Below are positions 1-7,105 of a stretch of 19,366 bases of DNA, in pieces; position 1 is the stretch's first letter; every line of letters starts with the position of its first letter. A program made the translations under genes and the position numbers. Under the pieces are notes generated by a model. It ran no database searches. It was not told where the DNA came from and saw nothing but the letters and a program-made list of their open reading frames with translations. The DNA lies in NCBI GenBank assembly GCA_016280685.1, contig JAEEHE010000096.1, positions 1-19,366 of the forward strand, written 5' to 3'. Source of the stretch: Caryophanales bacterium (GTDB taxonomy: Bacteria > Bacillota_I > Bacilli_A > RFN20 > CAG-826).

Positions 1-639
1 CCAGGATCTGAAAAATGCATCGAAGAATTAATGGAAGCTTGTGATACTTACATCCCTGCTCCTGCTCGTGAAAACGACAAACCATTCTTACTCGCTATCG
101 AAGACGTCATGACCATCTCTGGTCGTGGTACCGTCGTTACTGGCCGTGTCGAACGTGGTCAAGCTAAACTCGGTGACGAAGTTGAAATCGTCGGTATTAG
201 AGAAACACAAAAATCTGTTATTACAGGTCTTGAATCCTTCCGTAAAACATGTGATTTCGTCCAAGCTGGTGATAACGTTGGTGTCTTATTAAGAGGTATC
301 AACCGTGATCAAGTCCAACGTGGTCAAGTCCTTGCTAAACCCGGAAGCGTTACTCCACACAGCAAATTCAAAGCTCAAGTTTACGTTCTTACTAAAGAAG
401 AAGGTGGCCGTCATACCGCTTTCTTAAGTAACTATCGTCCTCAATTCTATTTCCGTACAACCGACGTCACAGGTGTTATCACCTTGCCTGCCGGTGTCGA
501 AATGGTTATGCCTGGCGATAACGTCGAACTCAGCGTCGAATTAATTCACCCCATCGCGATGGAAAAAGGAACCAAGTTCTCCATCCGTGAAGGTGGCCGT
601 ACCGTCGGTGCTGGTAACGTCGTTGACATTCTTAAATAA
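1..639 (+). CDS. tuf: Elongation factor Tu, C-terminal 212 residues (5' end outside window)
   Basis: EF-Tu carries aminoacyl-tRNA to the ribosomal A site in the cytoplasm. The frame is open from base 1, so the gene begins upstream; an ATG at 31 is internal. The visible part holds the end of the G domain, then the beta-barrel domains 2 and 3. Diagnostic stretches are [49 protein letters not shown] and the end [18 protein letters not shown] full EF-Tu has about 395 residues, so roughly the first 180 are missing. Codons such as CGT, GTC, ATC and GGT are frequent, unlike the AT-rich codon choice of the membrane protein genes that follow, as expected for a highly expressed gene. A terminator follows the TAA stop. 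Identification is secure. Confidence 0.98.
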   Translation, partial: PGSEKCIEELMEACDTYIPAPARENDKPFLLAIEDVMTISGRGTVVTGRVERGQAKLGDEVEIVGIRETQKSVITGLESFRKTCDFVQAGDNVGVLLRGINRDQVQRGQVLAKPGSVTPHSKFKAQVYVLTKEEGGRHTAFLSNYRPQFYFRTTDVTGVITLPAGVEMVMPGDNVELSVELIHPIAMEKGTKFSIREGGRTVGAGNVVDILK

Positions 640-663
640 TTTAGGAATAACGAATTACAAAAT

Positions 664-695
664 AAGCCTCATCCTTTATGGAAGAGGCTTTTTCT
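664..695 (+). terminator. Rho-independent terminator of tuf
   Basis: AAGCCTC (664-670) pairs with GAGGCTT (684-690) over a 13-base loop and is followed by a T-rich run. It sits 25 bases after the tuf stop. It also shows that the ATG at 678, in frame with the next gene, lies in the terminator and is an unlikely start. Confidence 0.85.
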
Positions 696-731
696 ATATC
701 CTTTTTAAATAAAATATTAGATAATAAAGCC

Positions 732-1898
732 ATGACTAAAGCGAAAGTACAAGGACCTCTTAATTTTCAAGCGGATATTGTCAGACCAAGAAGAAGATTA
801 TTAGCCGCATTAGGTGATTTATTTCTCTTTTATATTATCGTAGCCTTGGTCTATATGTTAGGAGCCTATCAAATCACGAGAATTCTTCCCTCTTTTAAAA
901 GTGCACACGAAACGCAAGAAGTGTATCTACAAACATGTCGTGACATGTATTTAGATGGTCACCTCATGTATTTAGATGAAGAAGGAAAAGCTTTATCTTC
1001 TAATTCTATTGTTAATAAATATGTCGATGACAAATTATATAAAGGTGACTTAGATGATAAAGGTCAATATGTTGACCCCTTATATTATTTTTATGTCACT
1101 TATGCAAATAATAATCTAAAAAAAGATGATGTCGTTTTGACTTATGATTTTAATTATGTCAGTAACGATATTTATCAAATAAGTGCGCAAAACGAGCCTC
1201 TTTTATGGGATAAAGATTATGTTGGTCCCGCTAAATTAACCGAAGAAGCGCGTAATAATATTCTTAAATATGTTAATAGCGACGTTAATGCGCAAAACAA
1301 AGCCTATTACGATAAATTAGTGGACTTTTATAAAAAAGCCATCGTAGAGGCGGAAAAAGTACTAAATCAAAGTGATCAATATCAAGAGTCATACGCTGTG
1401 GTGATGAAACAAAACCAAATCATTTATTATCACTTCACCATTTCCGCGATTGTGACATATGTCGTCTTTTATTTCTTATATTTCTTATTAGTCCCTGCTT
1501 TATTTAAAAACGGACAGACTTTTGTGGACCGTATATTAAAAATATCTTTCGTTACAAGAGAAGATAAACCGATTCCTTTTTCCACTTTATTATTAAGAAG
1601 TTTGATGCAATGTCTAGGATATTTCTTTATTCCTCTATTTATTCCTTATTTAATATTAGGAAACGCCACTTTCTCTCTTCCGATGATTACCATGATGGGA
1701 TTTACTATTGATTTATGGTTAGCGGCAGTAGTGGCCATTCTTTTATGTATTGCTTCCTTTATTTTTAATTTAGCTACCACATATAAACAAAATATCTATG
1801 ATAAGATAATGGATGTTTACGCTCTTGATTTAAGAAATATGCATCCTATTCAAGATTCCTTACCAGAAGATAAGAAAGAGGGGGATTTATGGAAGTAA
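732..1898 (+). CDS. RDD-family membrane protein with large extracytoplasmic insert (first of pair)
   Basis: 388 residues if started at ATG 732. The longer frame from 678 begins inside the tuf terminator. No good Shine-Dalgarno site precedes 732; a GATAAT hexamer at 720-725 ends six bases before it, so a leaderless start is possible but unproven. The N-terminus (VRPRRRLLAALGDLFLF) matches the Arg...Asp opening of the RDD domain. A first membrane segment covers about residues 24-47, a charged Tyr-rich region about 48-230, then three segments near 231-258, 285-311 and 321-351. RDD proteins usually have a short loop here, so the ~180-residue insert is unusual. The family's function is poorly known; a few members are linked to ion transport. 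The gene overlaps the next RDD gene, so the two are probably co-translated and may form a heteromer (inference). Confidence 0.8.
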   Translation: MTKAKVQGPLNFQADIVRPRRRLLAALGDLFLFYIIVALVYMLGAYQITRILPSFKSAHETQEVYLQTCRDMYLDGHLMYLDEEGKALSSNSIVNKYVDDKLYKGDLDDKGQYVDPLYYFYVTYANNNLKKDDVVLTYDFNYVSNDIYQISAQNEPLLWDKDYVGPAKLTEEARNNILKYVNSDVNAQNKAYYDKLVDFYKKAIVEAEKVLNQSDQYQESYAVVMKQNQIIYYHFTISAIVTYVVFYFLYFLLVPALFKNGQTFVDRILKISFVTREDKPIPFSTLLLRSLMQCLGYFFIPLFIPYLILGNATFSLPMITMMGFTIDLWLAAVVAILLCIASFIFNLATTYKQNIYDKIMDVYALDLRNMHPIQDSLPEDKKEGDLWK

Positions 1899-2839
1899 AA
1901 TTTGAAAAAGCCCGTTTTTCCGCTCGTCTATTAGCTTTTGGTGCTGATTTAATCGCCATGGTAGCGGCAGGTCTTGGTTTAGCCATTGCTTCCCAAGCTA
2001 TTTTAAGAAATGTTCCTTTTTATCAAAATGCTGGTAAAACTTTAGATCAAGTGCAATTAGATACTGGTTTATATATTGAAAATAATAAAGATGTTATCGC
2101 TTTATGCGATTATTACAAACCTGAAACGCCCGATCAATATAAGACTTGTAATGATGAATTAAATGTCGCATTGACAAACTTTTATAATAAAGAGCAATTC
2201 TTTTCTGATACCGCTTGGTCTAACCAACATTATATTGATTTAAAAATCAATAGTGGCCTTTTTATCTACACAGATGATTCTCATACTACAACCACTCCGG
2301 TCGCGGAAGATGAAGCTTCATTAAAGAAAATGTTCGAATTTTACGGAAGAACATTGAGTCAAGATGCCACGATATATATCGCTAAATATCCAGGCTATGT
2401 TGAAGCCACTAAAACCCTCAATATCTCCTTTATTTTCCTTATCCTACTATTACCTATATTTATCTCTGTAACCCTCTTCGAATTCATCGTTCCATTGATC
2501 TTTGGCAATGGTCGTCGTACCCTAGGAAAATTCTTATTTAAGATATCAGTTGTCGATAGCAGGGGACTCTCTCCGTCTTTCCCCAGATTCCTTTTAAGAT
2601 TCATCTTCTTTTTGTTCATCGAAGTCTTCCTCAGCATGGTCTCTTTCTTGATTCCTATGATAGTGTCATTCACAATGTTTGTTTTTAATAAAAACAACCA
2701 GTCGCTTCATGACTATGTTATTGGCACTTATGTCGTTGATTCTTCTGACAAACGAGTCTTTAAAAATGAGAAGGAATATATCGAATCTCAAAAGCAGGCA
2801 GAAGAGCTGGATTTACAAGACAAAACAATCGCCTATTAA
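1889..2839 (+). CDS. RDD-family membrane protein (second of pair)
   Basis: 316 residues. The ATG at 1889 lies inside the end of the preceding gene (10-base overlap) and follows a strong GAGGGGG ribosome site, a typical translational-coupling arrangement. The N-terminal motif RFSARLLAFGAD is a clear RDD signature. The C-terminal part (GNGRRTLGKFLFKISVVDS, then FLLRFIFF and later NNQSLHDYVIGTYVVD) is the standard second half of the family. Membrane segments lie near residues 13-37, 175-206 and 230-266 (the last long enough for two passes). Between segments one and two is a ~138-residue polar region with two Cys (CDYY, YKTCN), probably extracytoplasmic. The upstream RDD protein has the same design with little visible identity in the insert. 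Substrate unknown. Confidence 0.85.
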   Translation: MEVKFEKARFSARLLAFGADLIAMVAAGLGLAIASQAILRNVPFYQNAGKTLDQVQLDTGLYIENNKDVIALCDYYKPETPDQYKTCNDELNVALTNFYNKEQFFSDTAWSNQHYIDLKINSGLFIYTDDSHTTTTPVAEDEASLKKMFEFYGRTLSQDATIYIAKYPGYVEATKTLNISFIFLILLLPIFISVTLFEFIVPLIFGNGRRTLGKFLFKISVVDSRGLSPSFPRFLLRFIFFLFIEVFLSMVSFLIPMIVSFTMFVFNKNNQSLHDYVIGTYVVDSSDKRVFKNEKEYIESQKQAEELDLQDKTIAY

Positions 2840-2886
2840 TGGCCCTTTTCAATATTTTGAAAAATATATTTGATAAATTATTTTTA

Positions 2887-2895
2887 TGGTATAAT
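2887..2895 (+). promoter_or_regulatory. Extended -10 promoter for the small membrane protein pair
   Basis: TGGTATAAT is a perfect -10 hexamer with the TGn extension. The -35 is weak: TTGATA at 2870-2875 is only 14 bases away. It lies 30 bases before ATG 2925 and after the RDD genes end at 2839, so the next two genes can be expressed independently. Confidence 0.65.
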
Positions 2896-2924
2896 GACAT
2901 TGACTTGAAGAAAGGACAATTTTT

Positions 2925-3323
2925 ATGAGTAAGAAATTGGGAATTATCCTCTTGTTTGCTGGTGCTTATGCCACACTCATCGGTGGATTAACATGGGTTA
3001 TGCATTTCACCACCATAGAACAACAGGCCCTTGTTAGACCCTATGATTGGGTCTGGGGTTTAATCGTGGCCGTCATTATTGTTATCGGTGCCGTTTTAGC
3101 CATTAAAGGCTATATCTTAGGACTTATCGGTGCAGCAATCGCTGCCGTTGGTTTAGCCGGTGGCATTTGGCTTTTAGTCTTTGGCATCACTCAACAACAA
3201 TACCTTTCTCCTCTTGTCTTAGCCGGCATCATATTAACGGGTGCAGGGCTTGTTATTACTCTCGTTTTCCATATCATTCGTATGGTGCAAATATCCAAAC
3301 ATGGAAACACGTTATTGAATTAA
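2925..3323 (+). CDS. Small membrane protein with four transmembrane segments, function unknown
   Basis: 132 residues after AAAGGA at 2911-2915 and ATG 2925. Four hydrophobic segments cover about residues 5-27, 44-65, 66-90 and 94-120, with Gly/Ala-rich helices (LIGAAIAAVGLAGGIW) and a short basic C-terminus (RMVQISKHG). No enzyme motif or family signature is recognised. The TAA stop is fused to the next gene's ribosome site (TAAGGAG), with 10 bases between stop and start, so the two genes form a pair. The small size and lack of a soluble domain suggest a structural or accessory membrane role, but nothing assigns one. Confidence 0.75.
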   Translation: MSKKLGIILLFAGAYATLIGGLTWVMHFTTIEQQALVRPYDWVWGLIVAVIIVIGAVLAIKGYILGLIGAAIAAVGLAGGIWLLVFGITQQQYLSPLVLAGIILTGAGLVITLVFHIIRMVQISKHGNTLLN

Positions 3324-3333
3324 GGAGATAACT

Positions 3334-3738
3334 ATGGAAAATAGAAATGAAGCTGACACCAGAGCATTTGCTCAATCTCTCCATAATCGTTACAATCACT
3401 CCCGTGAACAAGTCGATAATGCGATGGTTCATATCGTTTTAGGAACCACCCTTTTAATCGTTGGTTTATTATTCTTATTCTTATCCAACAAAATGGATGC
3501 CGAAACCTTCCAAAAACATATCACTATTAAATGTGCGGAATTCTGGGTATCCATGGTGGGTTTAGCCGTTGGTGGTGGACTCCTTATCGCTGGTATCGCG
3601 AGATTGATGTTCCAAAAAATTTCCGTGCAAATCCCCGTTATGAGAGGTATTAAAGGCATTCAAAATAACACTTATGATGCCCTCTCTCAAAACGAAAAAG
3701 ATAAGATTGAAAAGCTCACAGTTAACTATCGAAAATAA
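3334..3738 (+). CDS. Small membrane protein with two transmembrane segments, function unknown
   Basis: 134 residues, ATG 3334 after TAAGGAG. The first ~28 residues are polar (Asn/Arg/His/Glu rich, no signal peptide). Hydrophobic segments lie near 30-51 and 70-93, separated by a short polar hairpin with one Cys. The C-terminal ~40 residues are soluble and charged, ending ALSQNEKDKIEKLTVNYRK. With two segments the N- and C-terminal polar parts should face the same side, probably the cytoplasm. It is the second gene of the pair with the protein encoded at 2925 and ends before a strong terminator. No family is recognised. Confidence 0.75.
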   Translation: MENRNEADTRAFAQSLHNRYNHSREQVDNAMVHIVLGTTLLIVGLLFLFLSNKMDAETFQKHITIKCAEFWVSMVGLAVGGGLLIAGIARLMFQKISVQIPVMRGIKGIQNNTYDALSQNEKDKIEKLTVNYRK

Positions 3739-3756
3739 TTAACCTATTAGTATAAG

Positions 3757-3786
3757 AAAACGCGATGAAAAAGGTCGCGTTTTTTC
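3757..3786 (+). terminator. Rho-independent terminator
   Basis: AAAACGCGA (3757-3765) pairs with TCGCGTTTT (3775-3783) over a nine-base loop and runs into a T tract. A second imperfect AT-rich hairpin with a T run follows at about 3790-3812. Together they insulate the next operon. Confidence 0.85.
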
Positions 3787-3829
3787 ATGCTTTAAAAAAG
3801 CGTGCTTTTTTAATTTGTTAGTGAAAAAA

Positions 3830-3858
3830 TTGCAACAACACTATTAGTGTTATATAAT
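3830..3858 (+). promoter_or_regulatory. Promoter of the ABC transporter-nuclease operon
   Basis: TTGCAA (3830-3835), 17-base spacer, perfect TATAAT (3853-3858). Transcription should start near 3865, giving a ~20-base leader that contains AAGGAG at 3873-3878 ahead of ATG 3886. Confidence 0.8.
3837..3851. promoter_or_regulatory. Candidate operator between -35 and -10
   Basis: AACACT-ATT-AGTGTT is a perfect 6+6 inverted repeat placed wholly inside the 17-base spacer of the operon promoter. A protein bound there would block RNA polymerase. The regulator is unknown and is not encoded in this window next to the operon. Confidence 0.5.
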
Positions 3859-3885
3859 GAAATCAACTTACTAAGGAGATTAGTC

Positions 3886-5082
3886 ATGGAAATTAGATTA
3901 AAACATCTAACCAAGGTTTTCCCTGGGAATCCAAAAAAGGGTGTTTTAGATACGATTGCCGTCAACGATCTAGACATTACTATTCCTGATGGAAAACTAA
4001 TCGGACTTTTAGGTCCTTCTGGATGTGGTAAATCAACCACACTTTACATGATTGCGGGTCTCGAAGAACCAACCAGTGGCGAAATTTGGTTTGGTGATGA
4101 AGAAGTCACCCGTCTTTCACCTGACAAACGCGGTATTGGATTAGTGTTCCAAAACTACGCTTTGTACCCCCATATGACTCTTTACAAAAACATCGCCTTC
4201 CCTCTCACTAACTTAAGAGTGGAAGAAGATAAGGTCTACACTAAAGATGTCACTGATAAGAACGGCTATGTCCATCATGCCGGTGAAAAAATCTTAGATG
4301 CCGATGGCAACCCCATCAAAGTCAAGAGAAAATTAAGACCAGAAGAAATCGATTCAATCGTTCGTAAAACCGCTGAAATCGTGCAGATTCCGGAAGATTA
4401 TTTGAATCGTAAACCAGCGCAATTATCTGGTGGTCAACAACAACGTGTTGCTATCGCCCGTGCTCTTGCTAAGAGCCCACGTGTCTTGTTACTTGACGAA
4501 CCATTATCTAACTTAGATGCTCGTTTAAGATTACAAACCCGTGAAGAAATTAGAAGATTGCAACAAAGAACTGGCGTTACAACCATCTTCGTTACTCACG
4601 ACCAAGAAGAAGCGATGTCCATCTCTGATGAAATCGTCGTTATGAGACTTGGTGTGGAGCAACAAAGAGATCATCCACAAGAAGTTTATAACAACCCAGT
4701 CAACAAATTCGTTGCTAACTTCTTAGGTACTCCTCCAATTAATTTCTTTGCTGGAGAAGTCAAAAAGAACAAATTATACATCAATGACGCTTGTGTCTTA
4801 GAACTCAAAGATAAAGAAATCGAAGATCAAGAAGTCTGTGTTGGCATTAGACCAGAAGGCTTCGAAGTCGCCAAAGATGGTCCATTCAAAGTGGAAGCTA
4901 TCAATATTGAAACACTCGGCCGTGATATTTCCATCGTTGCCACCCATGAGAAATCCGAACGCCCATTAGTGAAAATCATCATTGATGCAGATACCGATGT
5001 CAAACCCGGTCCTGTTTCCTTAAAAGTCAAACCTCACAAATGTTTTATTTTCAATAAAGAAACCGAGGAAAGGATCTATTAA
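3886..5082 (+). CDS. ugpC: CUT1-type ABC transporter ATPase (UgpC/MsmK/MG187-like)
   Basis: 398 residues from ATG 3886, preceded by AAGGAG; a GTG at 3847 lies within the promoter and is rejected. It powers import by hydrolysing ATP on the cytoplasmic face. Seen in order: Walker A GPSGCGKST (about residue 46), Q-loop VFQNYALYPHMTL, signature LSGGQQQRVAIARAL, Walker B LLLDEPLSNLDAR, H-loop THDQEEAM, then a ~140-residue C-terminal regulatory (TOBE-like) domain. Between Q-loop and signature is a ~45-residue charged insert (about 110-155) absent from standard MalK. Mycoplasma MG187-like ATPases are also enlarged (known from memory). It is the first gene of the operon, three bases before the first permease. 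The family symbol is positional; the substrate need not be glycerol-3-phosphate. Confidence 0.93.
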   Translation: MEIRLKHLTKVFPGNPKKGVLDTIAVNDLDITIPDGKLIGLLGPSGCGKSTTLYMIAGLEEPTSGEIWFGDEEVTRLSPDKRGIGLVFQNYALYPHMTLYKNIAFPLTNLRVEEDKVYTKDVTDKNGYVHHAGEKILDADGNPIKVKRKLRPEEIDSIVRKTAEIVQIPEDYLNRKPAQLSGGQQQRVAIARALAKSPRVLLLDEPLSNLDARLRLQTREEIRRLQQRTGVTTIFVTHDQEEAMSISDEIVVMRLGVEQQRDHPQEVYNNPVNKFVANFLGTPPINFFAGEVKKNKLYINDACVLELKDKEIEDQEVCVGIRPEGFEVAKDGPFKVEAINIETLGRDISIVATHEKSERPLVKIIIDADTDVKPGPVSLKVKPHKCFIFNKETEERIY

Positions 5083-5085
5083 TAT

Positions 5086-6036
5086 ATGCAAAAGAAAAAC
5101 GATTGGAGAGCGTGGTTATATTTATCACCTGTCATCATTCTTTTGGCTGTATTTACCTTCTATCCTCTAATTAGCACAATTAGTATTGCTTTCACGAAGG
5201 ATTATGTGTATTTAACCCAATCTGGCAGTGGTTTTACCTTTGGTAATTTTGCCAAGATTTTTGAAACCACCTATGTCGATGATGGGGCGGGGAATATCAC
5301 CCCTGTTTATAGCGATGTTGTCAAATACGCTATCCCTAATACCTTAATCGTCGTGTTTGTCACCGTTCCTGCTTCAATTATTATTTCCTTATTAATTGCG
5401 GTCGGATTAAATTCTATTAAATGGTTAAAGAAGATTTTCCAAACCATCTTCTTCATGCCTTATGTTACTAACGCCATTGCCGTTGGTATGGTCTTCTCCG
5501 TTATCTTTATGGGTGGTACCGATGCCGGTGGCAATCCTATTTCTGGTTTGTGGAACTACTTGTTTAACACCGCAGGCTTAACTTGGGTTGACCAAGGTGC
5601 TCCCGCCGGAAGAGCGATGGTGGCTTTATGTATTTATTCCGTATGGCACGCGTTACCTTATAAGATTTTAATCTTCTTATCTGGTTTACAAAACATCGAC
5701 AAACAATACTATCAAGCTGCATCTGTTGATGCTGCGGGTAAATTCAAAACTTTCATGAATGTGACAGTTCCTTTACTCTCACCACAAATTTTATACATCA
5801 TGATTACATCATTTATCGGATCATTCAAAGAATATTCCAGCGTTGTTGGTTTGTTCGGGCGTTCCGGTACTTTAAGTGGTTTGAACAACATGTATACCAT
5901 CGTGTATTACATCTACGATTCAATTGCTATTAAACAAGTGCAATATGGCTGTGCTGCTGCCGTCTTATTGTTCATTGTTATTCTCATCTTTACTGGCATT
6001 CAATTTATTGTTTCCAGTAAGAGAGTCCATTACTAG
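5086..6036 (+). CDS. CUT1 ABC transporter permease, UgpA/MalF type
   Basis: 316 residues with about six membrane segments, beginning with WRAWLYLSPVIILLAVFTFYP, the usual opening of this permease class. The cytoplasmic EAA loop that docks on the ATPase is YYQAASVDAAGKFKTFMNVTVP near residues 208-230, with the conserved Asp-Ala-Ala-Gly core. A polar extracytoplasmic stretch near 40-80 separates the first two segments. The start ATG 5086 is three bases after the ATPase stop; its ribosome site (AGGAAAGGAT) lies inside the ATPase gene, so coupling is likely. It pairs with the next gene to form the membrane channel. Ends with TAG. Substrate specificity cannot be read from sequence. Confidence 0.93.
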   Translation: MQKKNDWRAWLYLSPVIILLAVFTFYPLISTISIAFTKDYVYLTQSGSGFTFGNFAKIFETTYVDDGAGNITPVYSDVVKYAIPNTLIVVFVTVPASIIISLLIAVGLNSIKWLKKIFQTIFFMPYVTNAIAVGMVFSVIFMGGTDAGGNPISGLWNYLFNTAGLTWVDQGAPAGRAMVALCIYSVWHALPYKILIFLSGLQNIDKQYYQAASVDAAGKFKTFMNVTVPLLSPQILYIMITSFIGSFKEYSSVVGLFGRSGTLSGLNNMYTIVYYIYDSIAIKQVQYGCAAAVLLFIVILIFTGIQFIVSSKRVHY

Positions 6037-6047
6037 GAGGTGCCTTT

Positions 6048-7061
6048 ATGAGTGTATTTAAAAAACTCGGCGCAAAAGTCGAAGACATTTCTAAGAAACT
6101 CTCTGAGCAACCATCAAACGTCACCTCTTCTTATAAAGAAGTGGAAACTGAAAGTTTGAAACTAGTATTACCAGAAGGAAATATTTCTGTCGATAAAACA
6201 GAAAAAATCCAAAAGGTATTAAAAATTATCTCAACTGTTTTCGTCTATGCTTTCTTAGCAGTTATGGCGGTTATCGTCCTCTTACCTTTCTATTGGATGT
6301 TAATTACTTCTTTGAAAACTAACGACGAAATTCGTGCCACCACACAAACATTCTGGCCGACAGTAGTGATGTGGAGTAACTACGCTAATGCGTTAAATAA
6401 ATCGACATTCGATTTCCCCACCTACTTACTCAACACCTTAGTTGTTGGTGTGGCCTCCACAATCGGCACATTAATCACAACTATCTTTGCCGCTTTCGCA
6501 TTTGCGAGATTAAACTTCAAAGGTAAAGATATTCTCTTTGGTATTTTGTTAGCCACCATGATGATTCCAGGCGAAATGATGGTTATTACAAACTATATTA
6601 CTGTAGCTAACTTCGGTTGGCTAAATGACACAAGATGGGGCGCTTATCTAGCGATGATTATCCCCTTCTGGGTCTCTGTCTTATATATCTATTTATTAAG
6701 ACAAAACTTCAAGCAAATTCCTAACGAACTTTACTTAGCAAGTAAAGTCGATGGAAAGAGTGATTGGAATTACTTATGGAAAGTTATGGTGCCCCTTAGC
6801 TCTCCAACCTTAATCTCCATCTTCATTCTTAAATTGATGGGTTCTTGGAACTCCTATGTCTGGCCAAACTTAGTGGCAAACAAAGAAGAATTCCGTTTAA
6901 TCACCAATGGTCTTCGTAGTTCGTTCTCCGTTGATGGAACTCCTCAATATGGATACCAAATGGCCGCGACCGTGGTCGTCACCGTCCCATTACTCCTCTT
7001 ATTTATTTTCTTTAGAAAATACATTATGAAGGGTGTCGGTAGAGCCGGTATCAAAGGTTAA
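6048..7061 (+). CDS. CUT1 ABC transporter permease, UgpE/MalG type, with N-terminal extension
   Basis: 337 residues, ATG 6048 after a strong AGGAGGT. The usual MalG/UgpE length is about 280. The extra length is a polar, charged N-terminal tail of about 65 residues before the first membrane segment (VFVYAFLAVMAVIVLLPFYWMLITSLK). The EAA loop LYLASKVDGKSDWNYLWKVM lies near residue 230, followed by VPLSSPTL. The C-terminus FFRKYIMKGVGRAGIKG is the classic ending of this subfamily (FQRYFVKGLTAGAVKG-like), which supports both the assignment and the stop. It forms the channel with the previous gene. The tail contains SEQPSNVTSSYKE and could be a regulatory or scaffolding segment; that is inference. 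Confidence 0.93.
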   Translation: MSVFKKLGAKVEDISKKLSEQPSNVTSSYKEVETESLKLVLPEGNISVDKTEKIQKVLKIISTVFVYAFLAVMAVIVLLPFYWMLITSLKTNDEIRATTQTFWPTVVMWSNYANALNKSTFDFPTYLLNTLVVGVASTIGTLITTIFAAFAFARLNFKGKDILFGILLATMMIPGEMMVITNYITVANFGWLNDTRWGAYLAMIIPFWVSVLYIYLLRQNFKQIPNELYLASKVDGKSDWNYLWKVMVPLSSPTLISIFILKLMGSWNSYVWPNLVANKEEFRLITNGLRSSFSVDGTPQYGYQMAATVVVTVPLLLLFIFFRKYIMKGVGRAGIKG

Positions 7062-7062
7062 T

Positions 7063-7096
7063 CGCGTAAACCTTTATTAATATATATACGCGTATA
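7063..7096 (+). promoter_or_regulatory. Intercistronic hairpin / palindrome before the first binding protein
   Basis: CGCGTA (7063-7068) can pair with TACGCG (7087-7092), and TATACGCGTATA (7085-7096) is itself a perfect 12-base palindrome next to the AGGAGG (7096-7101) of the binding-protein gene. No T run follows, so it is not a plain terminator. It sits where other binding-protein operons carry a structure that gives more binding protein than permease by RNA processing or partial termination. A protein-binding site is the alternative. Confidence 0.45.
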
Positions 7097-7105
7097 GGAG
7101 GTTTT

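Noticed and set aside
678..731. N-terminal extension of the first RDD gene from ATG 678
   Set aside because: The ATG lies in the loop of the tuf terminator and no ribosome site precedes it; 732 is preferred, though its own ribosome site is weak.
3790..3812. Second strong terminator after the small membrane proteins
   Set aside because: The hairpin is imperfect and AT-rich; it is noted only as a possible backup to the terminator at 3757-3786.
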